Assembly (NCBI GenBank): GCA_963640685.1
Contig: CAVIAA010000002.1
Coordinates: 1-64,000 of the forward strand
DNA: 64,000 bases
Source: SFEL01 sp963640685
Lineage (GTDB): Bacteria > Bacillota > Clostridia > Christensenellales > CAG-138
Direction of reading: 5' to 3'
Shown here piece after piece: positions 16,923 to 24,069 of the stretch (its first letter is position 1; each line of letters begins with the position of its first letter). The translations under genes were made by a program, and so were the position numbers. The notes beneath the pieces were generated by a model. The model did no database searches, was not told the origin of the DNA, and saw only the letters and a list, made by a program, of their open reading frames with translations.

Positions 16923-16951
16923 TTGTTAAAATCTGCCGCGCATGGTACAAT
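16923..16951 (+). promoter_or_regulatory. Sigma-A promoter of ruvCAB
   Basis: TTGTTA (16923-16928), exactly 17 bases, TACAAT (16946-16951). The -10 is one end of the inverted repeat at 16946-16969. Confidence 0.7.
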
Positions 16952-16969
16952 ATACAACGATATATTGTA
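16946..16969. promoter_or_regulatory. Perfect inverted repeat over the ruvC -10 element
   Basis: TACAATATA (16946-16954) is repeated as its exact reverse complement TATATTGTA (16961-16969) with a 6-base spacer. The left arm contains the -10 hexamer, so a protein bound here would block the promoter. It does not match the Gram-positive SOS box. Confidence 0.6.
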
Positions 16970-16990
16970 TGTACGATGGAGCGGCGGATT

Positions 16991-17488
16991 TTGATTATTT
17001 TGGGAATAGACCCGGGCTATGCGATACTGGGCTACGGCGTGCTGGAGGCGGACGGGCGGAAGCTGCGGCCGATAGACTATGGCGTGGTAGAAACCAAGGT
17101 GAGGACGCCGTTTCCGCAGAGGCTGGATGTGCTGTATTCCGGCGTAAGGCAGCTGCTGGAGCTGCATAAGCCGGACTGTGCCGTGTTTGAGGAGCTGTTT
17201 TTCTACCATAACGCGACCACCGCAATACAGGTCGGCGCTGGCAGAGGGATCGCGATGCTGGCAGCACAGCAGGGCGGCATACCGCTGTACGAATATACGC
17301 CTATGCAGATAAAGCTGGCGGTCACCGGCAACGGACATGCGGATAAAAAGCAGGTTCAGCAGATGGTAAAACTGCTGCTCGGCCTGAATAGCATACCTAA
17401 GCCGGACGATGCGGCGGATGCGCTGGGCGCAGCCATATGCCACGCGAACACAGCGGGTTTTTCGCGGGCTGAGTTTTTGATAAAGTAG
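16991..17488 (+). CDS. ruvC: Holliday junction resolvase RuvC
   Basis: A 165 aa Mg-dependent endonuclease that cleaves Holliday junctions brought to it by RuvAB. The first acidic residue is in L-G-I-D-P-G at the N-terminus; F-E-E-L-F-F (about 64-69), K-K-Q-V-Q and the C-terminal D-D-A-A-D-A-L-G-A-A block supply the rest of the RNase H-like active site. I place the start at the TTG at 16991: GGAG lies 9 bases upstream and the protein then opens like other RuvC proteins. An ATG at 16976 is the alternative but has no ribosome site. ruvA follows after 24 bp. Confidence 0.93.
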   Translation: MIILGIDPGYAILGYGVLEADGRKLRPIDYGVVETKVRTPFPQRLDVLYSGVRQLLELHKPDCAVFEELFFYHNATTAIQVGAGRGIAMLAAQQGGIPLYEYTPMQIKLAVTGNGHADKKQVQQMVKLLLGLNSIPKPDDAADALGAAICHANTAGFSRAEFLIK

Positions 17489-17512
17489 AGGCTATGGCAG
17501 GGGAAAAGAAAT

Positions 17513-18112
17513 ATGTACGCATACATAAAGGGCATAGTTGCCGAAAAAGGCATAGACAGGGCGGTGATAGAGGCTGCAGGGGTCGGCTATGAGCTTCTCT
17601 GCCCGGACAGCACGCTAAGGGAGATTGCAGCCGGCAGGGAGGCAAAGCTCTTTACGCACTTTAACGTTTCGCAGGACGGCGTAGCGCTCTACGGCTTTTA
17701 TACGCCGGAGGAGCGGGCGATGTTCCGCAGGCTGATAGCCGTAAACCGCGTAGGACCCAAGCTGGCGCTCGGCATACTGAGCAGGCTCAGCCCGAACGAC
17801 ATAGCGATGGCCATAGTAACGGAGAACGCCGCGGCTTTCGATAAAATACCCGGCCTCGGCAAAAAGACCGCCGCAAGGCTGCTGCTGGAGCTGAAGGAGA
17901 AGGTATCCGAGAGCGACATGGTATCCGCCGGGCGGGGGGCGATTACCGCGGGCAACACCGATATGCGCGCGGAGGCAATAGCCGCCCTGGTCGCCCTTGG
18001 CTATGACGGGGTGAGCGCCGGGCGCGCGGTCGCCGCCGTAGGCGAGTGCGGCAGGGTCGAGGATATGATAACCGGCGCGCTGAGGGAGATGGCAAAAAGG
18101 AGCGGCATTTAA
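17513..18112 (+). CDS. ruvA: Holliday junction DNA helicase subunit RuvA
   Basis: A 199 aa tetrameric junction-binding subunit that loads RuvB rings onto four-way junctions. Domain I (1-62) is the OB fold opening M-Y-A-Y-I-K-G; domain II contains the helix-hairpin-helix pair (V-G-P-K-L-A near 82 and I-P-G-L-G-K-K-T near 117-124); domain III (about 150-199) is the RuvB-contact domain with E-A-I-A-A-L-V-A-L-G-Y. AGGGGAAA precedes the ATG. Its stop codon abuts the ruvB ATG with no gap, so the two are translationally coupled. Confidence 0.96.
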   Translation: MYAYIKGIVAEKGIDRAVIEAAGVGYELLCPDSTLREIAAGREAKLFTHFNVSQDGVALYGFYTPEERAMFRRLIAVNRVGPKLALGILSRLSPNDIAMAIVTENAAAFDKIPGLGKKTAARLLLELKEKVSESDMVSAGRGAITAGNTDMRAEAIAALVALGYDGVSAGRAVAAVGECGRVEDMITGALREMAKRSGI

Positions 18113-19138
18113 ATGGACGAAAGACTTATAACCTCCTCTATGACGTTGGAGGACGAGCAGATAGAGTACAGTCTGCGCCCGCGCTTTTTGAATGAGTACA
18201 TAGGCCAGACCAACGTAAAGGAGCATATGCGCATATACATAGAAGCGGCAAAGCACAGAGGAGAACCGCTGGATCATGCGCTGTTCTACGGCCCGCCGGG
18301 CCTTGGCAAAACGACCCTCGCTGCAATAGTTGCAAACGAGATGGGCGGCAACCTCAGGGTGACCTCCGGCCCCGCAATATCGCACGCCGGGGATCTTGCG
18401 GCGATAATAACCAACCTTGCTCCCGGGGACGTGCTGTTCATAGACGAGATACACAGACTCAACGCCAGCGTTGAGGAGGTGCTGTATCCGGCTATGGAGG
18501 ATTACGCGATAGATATAATAATCGGCAAGGGACCCTCTGCCCATTCGGTGCGGATAGACCTTCCGAAGTTCACACTGATAGGGGCGACGACGCGAATGGG
18601 GCTGCTTACCTCGCCGCTGAGGGACAGGTTCGGCATAAAGGAGCAGCTTGAGCTGTATGGCCCGGAGGATCTTAGGGAAATAATACAGCGCAGCGCGGAT
18701 ATACTTAACGTTAGGATAGACGACGACGGAGCGCTGGAGATAGCCTCCCGTTCAAGGGGAACACCGCGAATAGTCAACCGGCTGCTGAAGCGGGTCAGGG
18801 ATTACGCACAGGTGCGCGGAAACGGCGAAATAGACCTTGAAACGGCACGAGCCGGGCTGGATATGCTCTCGATAGACGAGGTGGGGCTGGATGCAGTGGA
18901 CAGGCGTATGCTGACCACGATGATAGAGAAGTTCGGCGGGAGGCCGGTCGGGCTGGATACCATAGCCGCGGCGACCGGAGATGATGCAACCACGATAGAG
19001 GATGTATACGAGCCGTACCTGATACAGCTTGGGTTTATCGCAAGGACGCCGAGGGGCCGCGTGGTAATGCCGAGAGGGTATCAGCATATGGGCTACGCAC
19101 CGCCTGCGGAGAGCGGGCAGCAGAAGATGAGCTTTTAA
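18113..19138 (+). CDS. ruvB: Holliday junction branch migration ATPase RuvB
   Basis: A 341 aa hexameric AAA+ motor that drives branch migration with RuvA. Walker A G-P-P-G-L-G-K-T is at 60-67, Walker B F-I-D-E-I-H-R-L near 110, sensor 1 I-G-A-T-T-R near 159, arginine finger region P-L-R-D-R-F-G near 171, then the winged-helix DNA domain with R-T-P-R-G-R-V near 312. The N-terminal L-R-P-R-F-L-N-E-Y-I-G-Q block is invariant in RuvB. It is the third gene of the ruvCAB unit; the coiled-coil gene follows after 38 bp. Confidence 0.98.
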   Translation: MDERLITSSMTLEDEQIEYSLRPRFLNEYIGQTNVKEHMRIYIEAAKHRGEPLDHALFYGPPGLGKTTLAAIVANEMGGNLRVTSGPAISHAGDLAAIITNLAPGDVLFIDEIHRLNASVEEVLYPAMEDYAIDIIIGKGPSAHSVRIDLPKFTLIGATTRMGLLTSPLRDRFGIKEQLELYGPEDLREIIQRSADILNVRIDDDGALEIASRSRGTPRIVNRLLKRVRDYAQVRGNGEIDLETARAGLDMLSIDEVGLDAVDRRMLTTMIEKFGGRPVGLDTIAAATGDDATTIEDVYEPYLIQLGFIARTPRGRVVMPRGYQHMGYAPPAESGQQKMSF

Positions 19139-19176
19139 GACAACAACCTATAAAAATTCTTACGGAGGATCACGGT

Positions 19177-19845
19177 ATGTTCGGCAAAAAGGAGCTTCAG
19201 AAGGAACTTGAGCAGAAGGAACAGCAGATTCAGGAGCTGAGCCGCAAGCTCAAGGAGTATCAGGAAAAAAACGATGCTGTCGTCAGTGCGCTGACCGATG
19301 CCAAGTCCGCTGCAAACCGCATATTGGGCGCAGCAGAGGCAAGACGCGATGAGATAATCGCAGCGGCGATGAAGGAGAAGGCAGAGCTTGAGACGCAGCG
19401 GGACGGAGTACTGGATAAGGCCAAGGCAGAGGCCGCCGCAATGATCGCCGAGGCGGAAACAAGGGCAAAGGAATACGAGAAAAAGGTCGAGTGCTTTCAA
19501 AATTACATCAAAAGCACTGCGGATATGGTGCGAAAGCAGGCTGAAAATTACGCGGACTTCCTTGAAAACTACGAGCATCTCGGCGCCGGCGCGACTGTGG
19601 AATCGGATGCTGCCCCGAGCGAATACAAAAACCCCGCGGAGCTCATAAAGAGCATATACAACATCGAGGGGCGTGACTTGCCCGTTGAGGCAAAGCAGCC
19701 GGAGAAGCAGGACGGCGGGGAGGAAAAGCTCTGGACTGTGGACGAGGTGGTAAGCGACGAAAAAGATGAGAAAGATGAAGCACCGGAAAACGGGCTGGAT
19801 GCCGACCTTAATGACATACTCAACGATATAATGAAGCTGGATTGA
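19177..19845 (+). CDS. Coiled-coil protein of unknown function (DivIVA-like architecture)
   Basis: A 222 aa soluble protein. Residues 4-130 are almost wholly heptad-type helix rich in Glu, Lys, Ala and Gln, with an Ala-rich middle (A-K-A-E-A-A-A-M-I-A-E-A-E) like V-type ATPase stalk or DivIVA helices. Residues 140-200 are a polar linker rich in Pro/Glu, and the tail from about 205 is a short acidic amphipathic helix (D-L-N-D-I-L-N-D-I-M). GGAGG lies 9 bases before the ATG. It follows ruvB in the same direction, and the T-box promoter of proS begins within its last codons. A role in division or polarity is only suggested by shape. Confidence 0.65.
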   Translation: MFGKKELQKELEQKEQQIQELSRKLKEYQEKNDAVVSALTDAKSAANRILGAAEARRDEIIAAAMKEKAELETQRDGVLDKAKAEAAAMIAEAETRAKEYEKKVECFQNYIKSTADMVRKQAENYADFLENYEHLGAGATVESDAAPSEYKNPAELIKSIYNIEGRDLPVEAKQPEKQDGGEEKLWTVDEVVSDEKDEKDEAPENGLDADLNDILNDIMKLD

Positions 19846-19870
19846 CAGAACCGATATGCGGTGATATAAT
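19842..19870 (+). promoter_or_regulatory. Consensus promoter of the proS T-box leader
   Basis: A perfect TTGACA (19842-19847), a 17-base spacer and a perfect TATAAT (19865-19870). The -35 overlaps the stop codon of the coiled-coil gene. Confidence 0.85.
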
Positions 19871-19876
19871 CTACGA

Positions 19877-20100
19877 TATCTACGATAAAGGAGATTGCGG
19901 AAAGCCCGAGGCTTACGCGACCGCGGAAAGAGAGGCTGTCTCACCGGCTGAAAGGATGGCTGCGCGGCTTTGCATCGGTACCCGTTCCGTATTCCGCAGG
20001 GAGGAAATGCCCTGCCGCAGGAGAGCGTTAAAGCCAACCGAGAACCAATTAAGGTGGTACCGCGGATAAAAGCCGCCCTTATATTCAGGGCGGCTTTTAA
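19877..20100 (+). ncRNA. T-box leader (tRNA-Pro sensing) of proS
   Basis: A leader of about 220 nt between a consensus promoter and proS. The hallmark T-box sequence AAGGTGGTACCGCGG is at 20051-20065, followed by the terminator hairpin AAAAGCCGCCCT/AGGGCGGCTTTT (20068-20098). The base of Stem I can be drawn between TTGCGGAA near 19895 and TTCCGCAG near 20000; proline-type triplets (CCC/CCG) lie just before the 3' strand of that stem, where a specifier codon is expected. Uncharged tRNA-Pro would stabilise the antiterminator and allow proS transcription. The class is certain from the motif; the exact specifier triplet is not. Confidence 0.93.
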
Positions 20101-20137
20101 TATGTAAAATCAATTTTACTGAAATATGGAGGAAATT

Positions 20138-21583
20138 ATGGCAAAGAAAGAAAACGAGTTCGTACAGGAGATCACCCCCCGCGATGTGGATTTTGCGAAG
20201 TGGTATACCGACATCGTCCTCAAGACCGATATGTGCGACTATACCGACGTTCGCGGCTGTATGGCGATAAAGCCTTACGGCTATGCCATATGGGAGCTGA
20301 TGCAGCACGAGATGGACTGGCGCTATAAGGAGACCGGCCACCAGAACGCATACTTCCCTCTGCTGATTCCCGAAAGCATGCTGATGAAGGAAGCAGAGCA
20401 TGTAGAAGGCTTCGCGCCTGAGGTAGCGTGGGTAACGCAGGGAGGCAGCGAGGTGCTTCAGGAGCGCCTTGCAATACGCCCAACCAGCGAAACCATAATC
20501 GGCACCATGTATTCCAAGTGGATACAGTCCTACCGTGATCTGCCGGTTCTTATGAACCAGTGGTGCAACGTAATGCGCTGGGAAAAGAGCACCCGCCCCT
20601 TCCTCCGCACATCGGAGTTCCTCTGGCAGGAGGGCCACACCGCCCACGCCACCCATGAGGAGGCGCAGGAGGAGACCATCAAGATGCTTAACGTATACTA
20701 CGACTGCATGACAAAGGCCCTAGCGATCCCCGTAATACGCGGGCAGAAGAGCGAGAGCGAACGTTTTGCGGGCGCTGAGGCGACTTACACCCTTGAGGCG
20801 CTCATGCACGACGGCAAGGCGCTGCAAATGGGCACCTCACACAACCTGTCCGATCACTTTGCGAGGAGCTATGATATCAAGTACCTGAGCAAGGAAGGCA
20901 AGCAGGAGTACTGCTTCACCACATCTTGGGGCACTTCTACACGTATGATCGGCGGCGTTATAATGGTTCACGGCGATGACCGCGGCCTCAAGCTGCCCCC
21001 CAAGATAGCGCCCATTCAGGTAGTTATACTGCCAATAGCTATGCATAAGCCCGGCGTTATGGAAAAGGCCGATGAGCTGTTCAGGGAAATAAAGGCCGCA
21101 GGTCTTCGTGTAAAGCTGGACGACAGCGAGCAGAGCGCAGGCTGGAAGTTCAACCAGTGGGAGATGAAGGGCGTGCCCGCCCGCGTTGAGGTCGGCCCCC
21201 GCGATATCGAGAACGGCGTAGTGACCGTGGTTCGCCGCGATACACTTGAAAAGTTCACCATGCCCATAGAGGGGCTTGCGGATAACCTCGTCAAGCTCAT
21301 GGACGACATACACGACACCATGTTCCAGATGGCGCTGGAGCACAGGCTTTCCCACACCACCCATGCGGAGAACTTCGGCGACTTCATGGACGGCGTGAAG
21401 AAGGGCTTTGTTAAGGCTCCTTGGTGCGGCGATCCCGATTGCGAGATGGAGATAAAGTGCGCTACCGGCGCTTCCACCCGCTGCAAGCCCATGGACGAGG
21501 ACGTAAGCGTAAAGCCCGGCTGCAAGTGCGTGTTCTGCAACCGCGAGGCAAAGACCATGATGTACTTCGCAAGGGCATACTAA
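20138..21583 (+). CDS. proS: Proline--tRNA ligase, short (archaeal/eukaryote-like) type
   Basis: A 481 aa class II aminoacyl-tRNA synthetase that charges tRNA-Pro. Its length and the absence of the ~180 aa editing insert place it in the ProS3 group common in Clostridia. Motif 2 (R-W-E-K-S-T-R-P-F-L-R-T-S-E-F-L-W-Q-E-G-H-T) is at about 148-170, motif 3 (G-D-D-R-G-L-K-L-P-P near 280), then the anticodon-binding domain and a C-terminal Cys cluster (C-G-D-P-D-C, C-K-C-V-F-C) that probably binds zinc. GGAGG sits 5 bases before the ATG at 20138. Expression is set by the T-box leader and stops at the terminator at 21612. Confidence 0.96.
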   Translation: MAKKENEFVQEITPRDVDFAKWYTDIVLKTDMCDYTDVRGCMAIKPYGYAIWELMQHEMDWRYKETGHQNAYFPLLIPESMLMKEAEHVEGFAPEVAWVTQGGSEVLQERLAIRPTSETIIGTMYSKWIQSYRDLPVLMNQWCNVMRWEKSTRPFLRTSEFLWQEGHTAHATHEEAQEETIKMLNVYYDCMTKALAIPVIRGQKSESERFAGAEATYTLEALMHDGKALQMGTSHNLSDHFARSYDIKYLSKEGKQEYCFTTSWGTSTRMIGGVIMVHGDDRGLKLPPKIAPIQVVILPIAMHKPGVMEKADELFREIKAAGLRVKLDDSEQSAGWKFNQWEMKGVPARVEVGPRDIENGVVTVVRRDTLEKFTMPIEGLADNLVKLMDDIHDTMFQMALEHRLSHTTHAENFGDFMDGVKKGFVKAPWCGDPDCEMEIKCATGASTRCKPMDEDVSVKPGCKCVFCNREAKTMMYFARAY

Positions 21584-21611
21584 TACAAATACAAAAAAAG
21601 CTTAGAAATCG

Positions 21612-21648
21612 CAGGCTGCCGTGTTTTATCGGCAGCCTGTTTATATTT
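21612..21648 (+). terminator. Terminator of proS
   Basis: CAGGCTGCC (21612-21620) pairs with GGCAGCCTG (21631-21639), followed by TTTATATTT. Confidence 0.8.
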
Positions 21649-21653
21649 GCCGC

Positions 21654-21682
21654 TTTACAGGAGTTGCTGGTGGTGGTATCAT
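21654..21682 (+). promoter_or_regulatory. Promoter of the Y-family polymerase gene
   Basis: TTTACA (21654-21659), 17-base spacer, TATCAT (21677-21682), followed within 7 bases by the SOS box. Confidence 0.6.
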
Positions 21683-21688
21683 ATTAAA

Positions 21689-21702
21689 CGAACAAACGTT
21701 CG
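21689..21702. promoter_or_regulatory. LexA (SOS) box
   Basis: CGAAC-AAAC-GTTCG is a perfect Gram-positive LexA operator (CGAAC-N4-GTTCG), located just downstream of the -10 and 22 bases before the start codon of the polymerase gene. Confidence 0.88.
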
Positions 21703-21724
21703 TAAATGGCGCAGAGGGACGTAT

Positions 21725-22927
21725 ATGATACTTCACGTTGATATGAACTGCTTTTATGCAAGCTGCGCCATAGCGAAGAGCGAGGGAAAATATAACAGCT
21801 CAATGTCGCTGGCCGTGGCGGGTGACCCCGAAAGGCGGCACGGAATAATACTTGCGGCAACATACCCGGCAAAGGTCTTTGGAATACGCGCGGGTATGCC
21901 GCTTTGGGAAGCAAAGACGCGCTGCCCGGAGCTTATTGTGGTGCCGGCGGATTATAGGGCATATATGGATTATTCGGACAGGTTTATGGCCATAATGTCC
22001 AGATATTCGCCGCTGATATCCCGCTTCGGCATAGATGAGGCATATATGGATTACGGCGGCTGCGAGGGGCTTTTCGGCTCACCGGAAAGGGCCGCGAATA
22101 CGATACGGGAGCGGGTGAAGCGCGAGCTCGACCTTACGGTGTCCGTCGGCATAGGCCGCAACCCGCTCAGAGCCAAGATGGGCTCGGATTACAAAAAACC
22201 GGACGCGGTGACCTACCTTGACGACGAAGCGTGGAAGAGGCTGATATGGCCCAAGCCGGTAGAGGAGCTCATGTACGTGGGCAGGGCAACAGGACGAAGA
22301 CTCCGCGGCCTCGGCATATGCACCATAGAGCAGCTGGCTCATGCCTCGTCGGTAATGCTCATGGGAGTGTTCGGTTCCGTTGGGAGAGAGCTTTGGGAAC
22401 ACGCAAACGGCATCGATGAGAGAAAAATAACCGGCGTAACGCCGCCGCAAAAGTGCATCAGCCACTCGGCAACGCTGCCAAGGGATATATGGGAGCCTGC
22501 GGATATAGCCGGAGCGGTGCTCTACCAAACCGAGAGGGTCGCGTTTAAGCTGCGTGAAATGGGCCGCTTGGGCAGGGTGGTCGGGGTACATCTGAAATAC
22601 AGCGACCTTTCAAACGAGGGCAGGCAGACGACGCTGGAGCGGCCTACGGATATAACCGATGAGCTCTACGGCGCGGCAAAGGGGCTTATTGCGGAGATGA
22701 CGGCGAAAAAGCCGGTTCGTCAGGTTGGCGTAAGCGTGAGCGGGCTGACTGTGGGCCCGGAGCAGATCACTCTTTTTGACGGAGCAAAGAGGCAAAAGCA
22801 GCACGCCATAGACGCTGCAGCGGACAGTATACGCAAGCGTTATGGCTCTCATAGCCTTATGCGGGCGAGAACTATGTGCTTTGATTACGATCCAAAGGAG
22901 GATTTCACCCCATTTACGCGGGGTTGA
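21725..22927 (+). CDS. dinB: Y-family DNA polymerase IV
   Basis: A 400 aa error-prone translesion polymerase. The catalytic carboxylates are visible: Asp6 in V-D-M-N-C-F-Y-A-S and Asp104/Glu105 in F-G-I-D-E-A-Y-M-D; the steric-gate region and helix-hairpin-helix motif (L-R-G-L-G-I-C-T-I-E-Q-L near 200) follow, then the little-finger domain. The D-M-N-C-F-Y variant of the first motif is common in clostridial members. The start at 21725 has AGAGGGA upstream and gives the usual N-terminus. The LexA box directly upstream shows DNA-damage induction. It could be annotated as an UmuC-like subgroup. Confidence 0.92.
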   Translation: MILHVDMNCFYASCAIAKSEGKYNSSMSLAVAGDPERRHGIILAATYPAKVFGIRAGMPLWEAKTRCPELIVVPADYRAYMDYSDRFMAIMSRYSPLISRFGIDEAYMDYGGCEGLFGSPERAANTIRERVKRELDLTVSVGIGRNPLRAKMGSDYKKPDAVTYLDDEAWKRLIWPKPVEELMYVGRATGRRLRGLGICTIEQLAHASSVMLMGVFGSVGRELWEHANGIDERKITGVTPPQKCISHSATLPRDIWEPADIAGAVLYQTERVAFKLREMGRLGRVVGVHLKYSDLSNEGRQTTLERPTDITDELYGAAKGLIAEMTAKKPVRQVGVSVSGLTVGPEQITLFDGAKRQKQHAIDAAADSIRKRYGSHSLMRARTMCFDYDPKEDFTPFTRG

Positions 22928-22951
22928 CGGTTATTGTTCACATTGACGGGC

Positions 22952-22980
22952 TTTATTTAGGGGGATTTTTGGAGTATAAT
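22952..22980 (+). promoter_or_regulatory. Candidate promoter of lgt
   Basis: TTTATT (22952-22957), 17 bases, perfect TATAAT (22975-22980). An imperfect hairpin (GCGGCA at 22999 with TGCCGC at 23021, inner GGCG/CGCC) followed by CTTTTA lies in the leader. Confidence 0.5.
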
Positions 22981-23071
22981 AAGTGAAGTGCCGAGAATGC
23001 GGCAGGGGCGTAAGCGCCTGTGCCGCGCTTTTAGCGCACGGCATAACCTGAAAAATCTGGAGGAACATAAT

Positions 23072-24043
23072 ATGGAGAATCCAAGCAGGGTAGCCTTTAC
23101 TCTGTTCGGTCACGATGTGTATTGGTACGGCGTACTTATGGCCGTGGGCATACTTGTAGGCGTTTGGCTTGCGCTCAAGGAAGGCAAGCGCAAGGGGCTG
23201 ACGGAGGATGACATACTGGATATGTGCCTCGTCATCATTCCCTCCGGCGTTGTTGGCGCAAGGCTTTATTATGTCATATTCGAATGGGCAAGCTATGCAG
23301 CCGACCCGATAAGGGCGCTGTATGTATGGGAAGGCGGGCTTGCGATATATGGCGCCGTAATAGGCGGCCTTTTGGGAATGTTTATATACTCAAGGGTAAA
23401 GAAGCTGCGCTTCCTGAAGCTGGCGGACTGCATTGCCCCGGGTCTCGTGCTGGCGCAGTCGATAGGGCGCTGGGGAAACTTCTTTAACCAGGAAGCGTTT
23501 GGGCTGCCGATAAATAACGGCGAGCTGACGTGGTTTCCCTTTGCAGTGTATATAGATCACGCGCATACCTTCAACGGGCAGGCCTGTTCCAATCCGTATC
23601 ATATGGCTACGTTCTTTTATGAATCGGTATGGTGCCTGATAGTCTTTATAATACTCTGGAGCTGCCGCAAAAAGTTTAAGCACGACGGCGATGCGATATT
23701 TACATATGCGGGGCTGTATGGCTTTGAGCGCATGTTCGTTGAGCAGCTCAGGGGAGACAGCCTGTACATCATAAAACCGGGCAGCTTTATAGCCTCCGGC
23801 GTTAGGGTGTCCGAGGCGCTGAGCTTTATGGTCGTTATCGCGGTGGTGATATTCTTTGCCGTAAGGCGGGCGAAGGAGAAAAAGCTGGGCAGGCTGATAT
23901 GGCCGGCGCCGGAGGAAGCGCTTGGCGATGCGCAGGAGACAGAGGGGACTGAAGACGCACCGGCCGGTGAAGCGGAGGCACCTGCGGACACGGCTGAAAA
24001 AGCGGCGGACGGCGCGGCGGAAAAGACTGAGGACGAGCAGTAG
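23072..24043 (+). CDS. lgt: Prolipoprotein diacylglyceryl transferase
   Basis: A 323 aa polytopic membrane enzyme that transfers diacylglycerol from phosphatidylglycerol to the lipobox cysteine of prolipoproteins. The Lgt signature G-R-W-G-N-F-F-N-Q-E-A-F-G is at 132-144, with the N-terminal Y-W-Y-G-V-L-M-A, V-G-A-R-L-Y-Y and W-E-G-G-L-A-I-Y-G blocks before it and F-Y-E-S near 188. The ATG at 23072 follows GGAGG by nine bases. An unusual ~45-residue Ala/Glu/Asp-rich cytosolic tail extends past the last membrane helix. Lipoproteins encoded nearby (25502, 37923, 39083, 57081) are likely clients. Confidence 0.95.
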   Translation: MENPSRVAFTLFGHDVYWYGVLMAVGILVGVWLALKEGKRKGLTEDDILDMCLVIIPSGVVGARLYYVIFEWASYAADPIRALYVWEGGLAIYGAVIGGLLGMFIYSRVKKLRFLKLADCIAPGLVLAQSIGRWGNFFNQEAFGLPINNGELTWFPFAVYIDHAHTFNGQACSNPYHMATFFYESVWCLIVFIILWSCRKKFKHDGDAIFTYAGLYGFERMFVEQLRGDSLYIIKPGSFIASGVRVSEALSFMVVIAVVIFFAVRRAKEKKLGRLIWPAPEEALGDAQETEGTEDAPAGEAEAPADTAEKAADGAAEKTEDEQ

Positions 24044-24069
24044 TATTTTAAACGTTGGGGGACTGAAAA

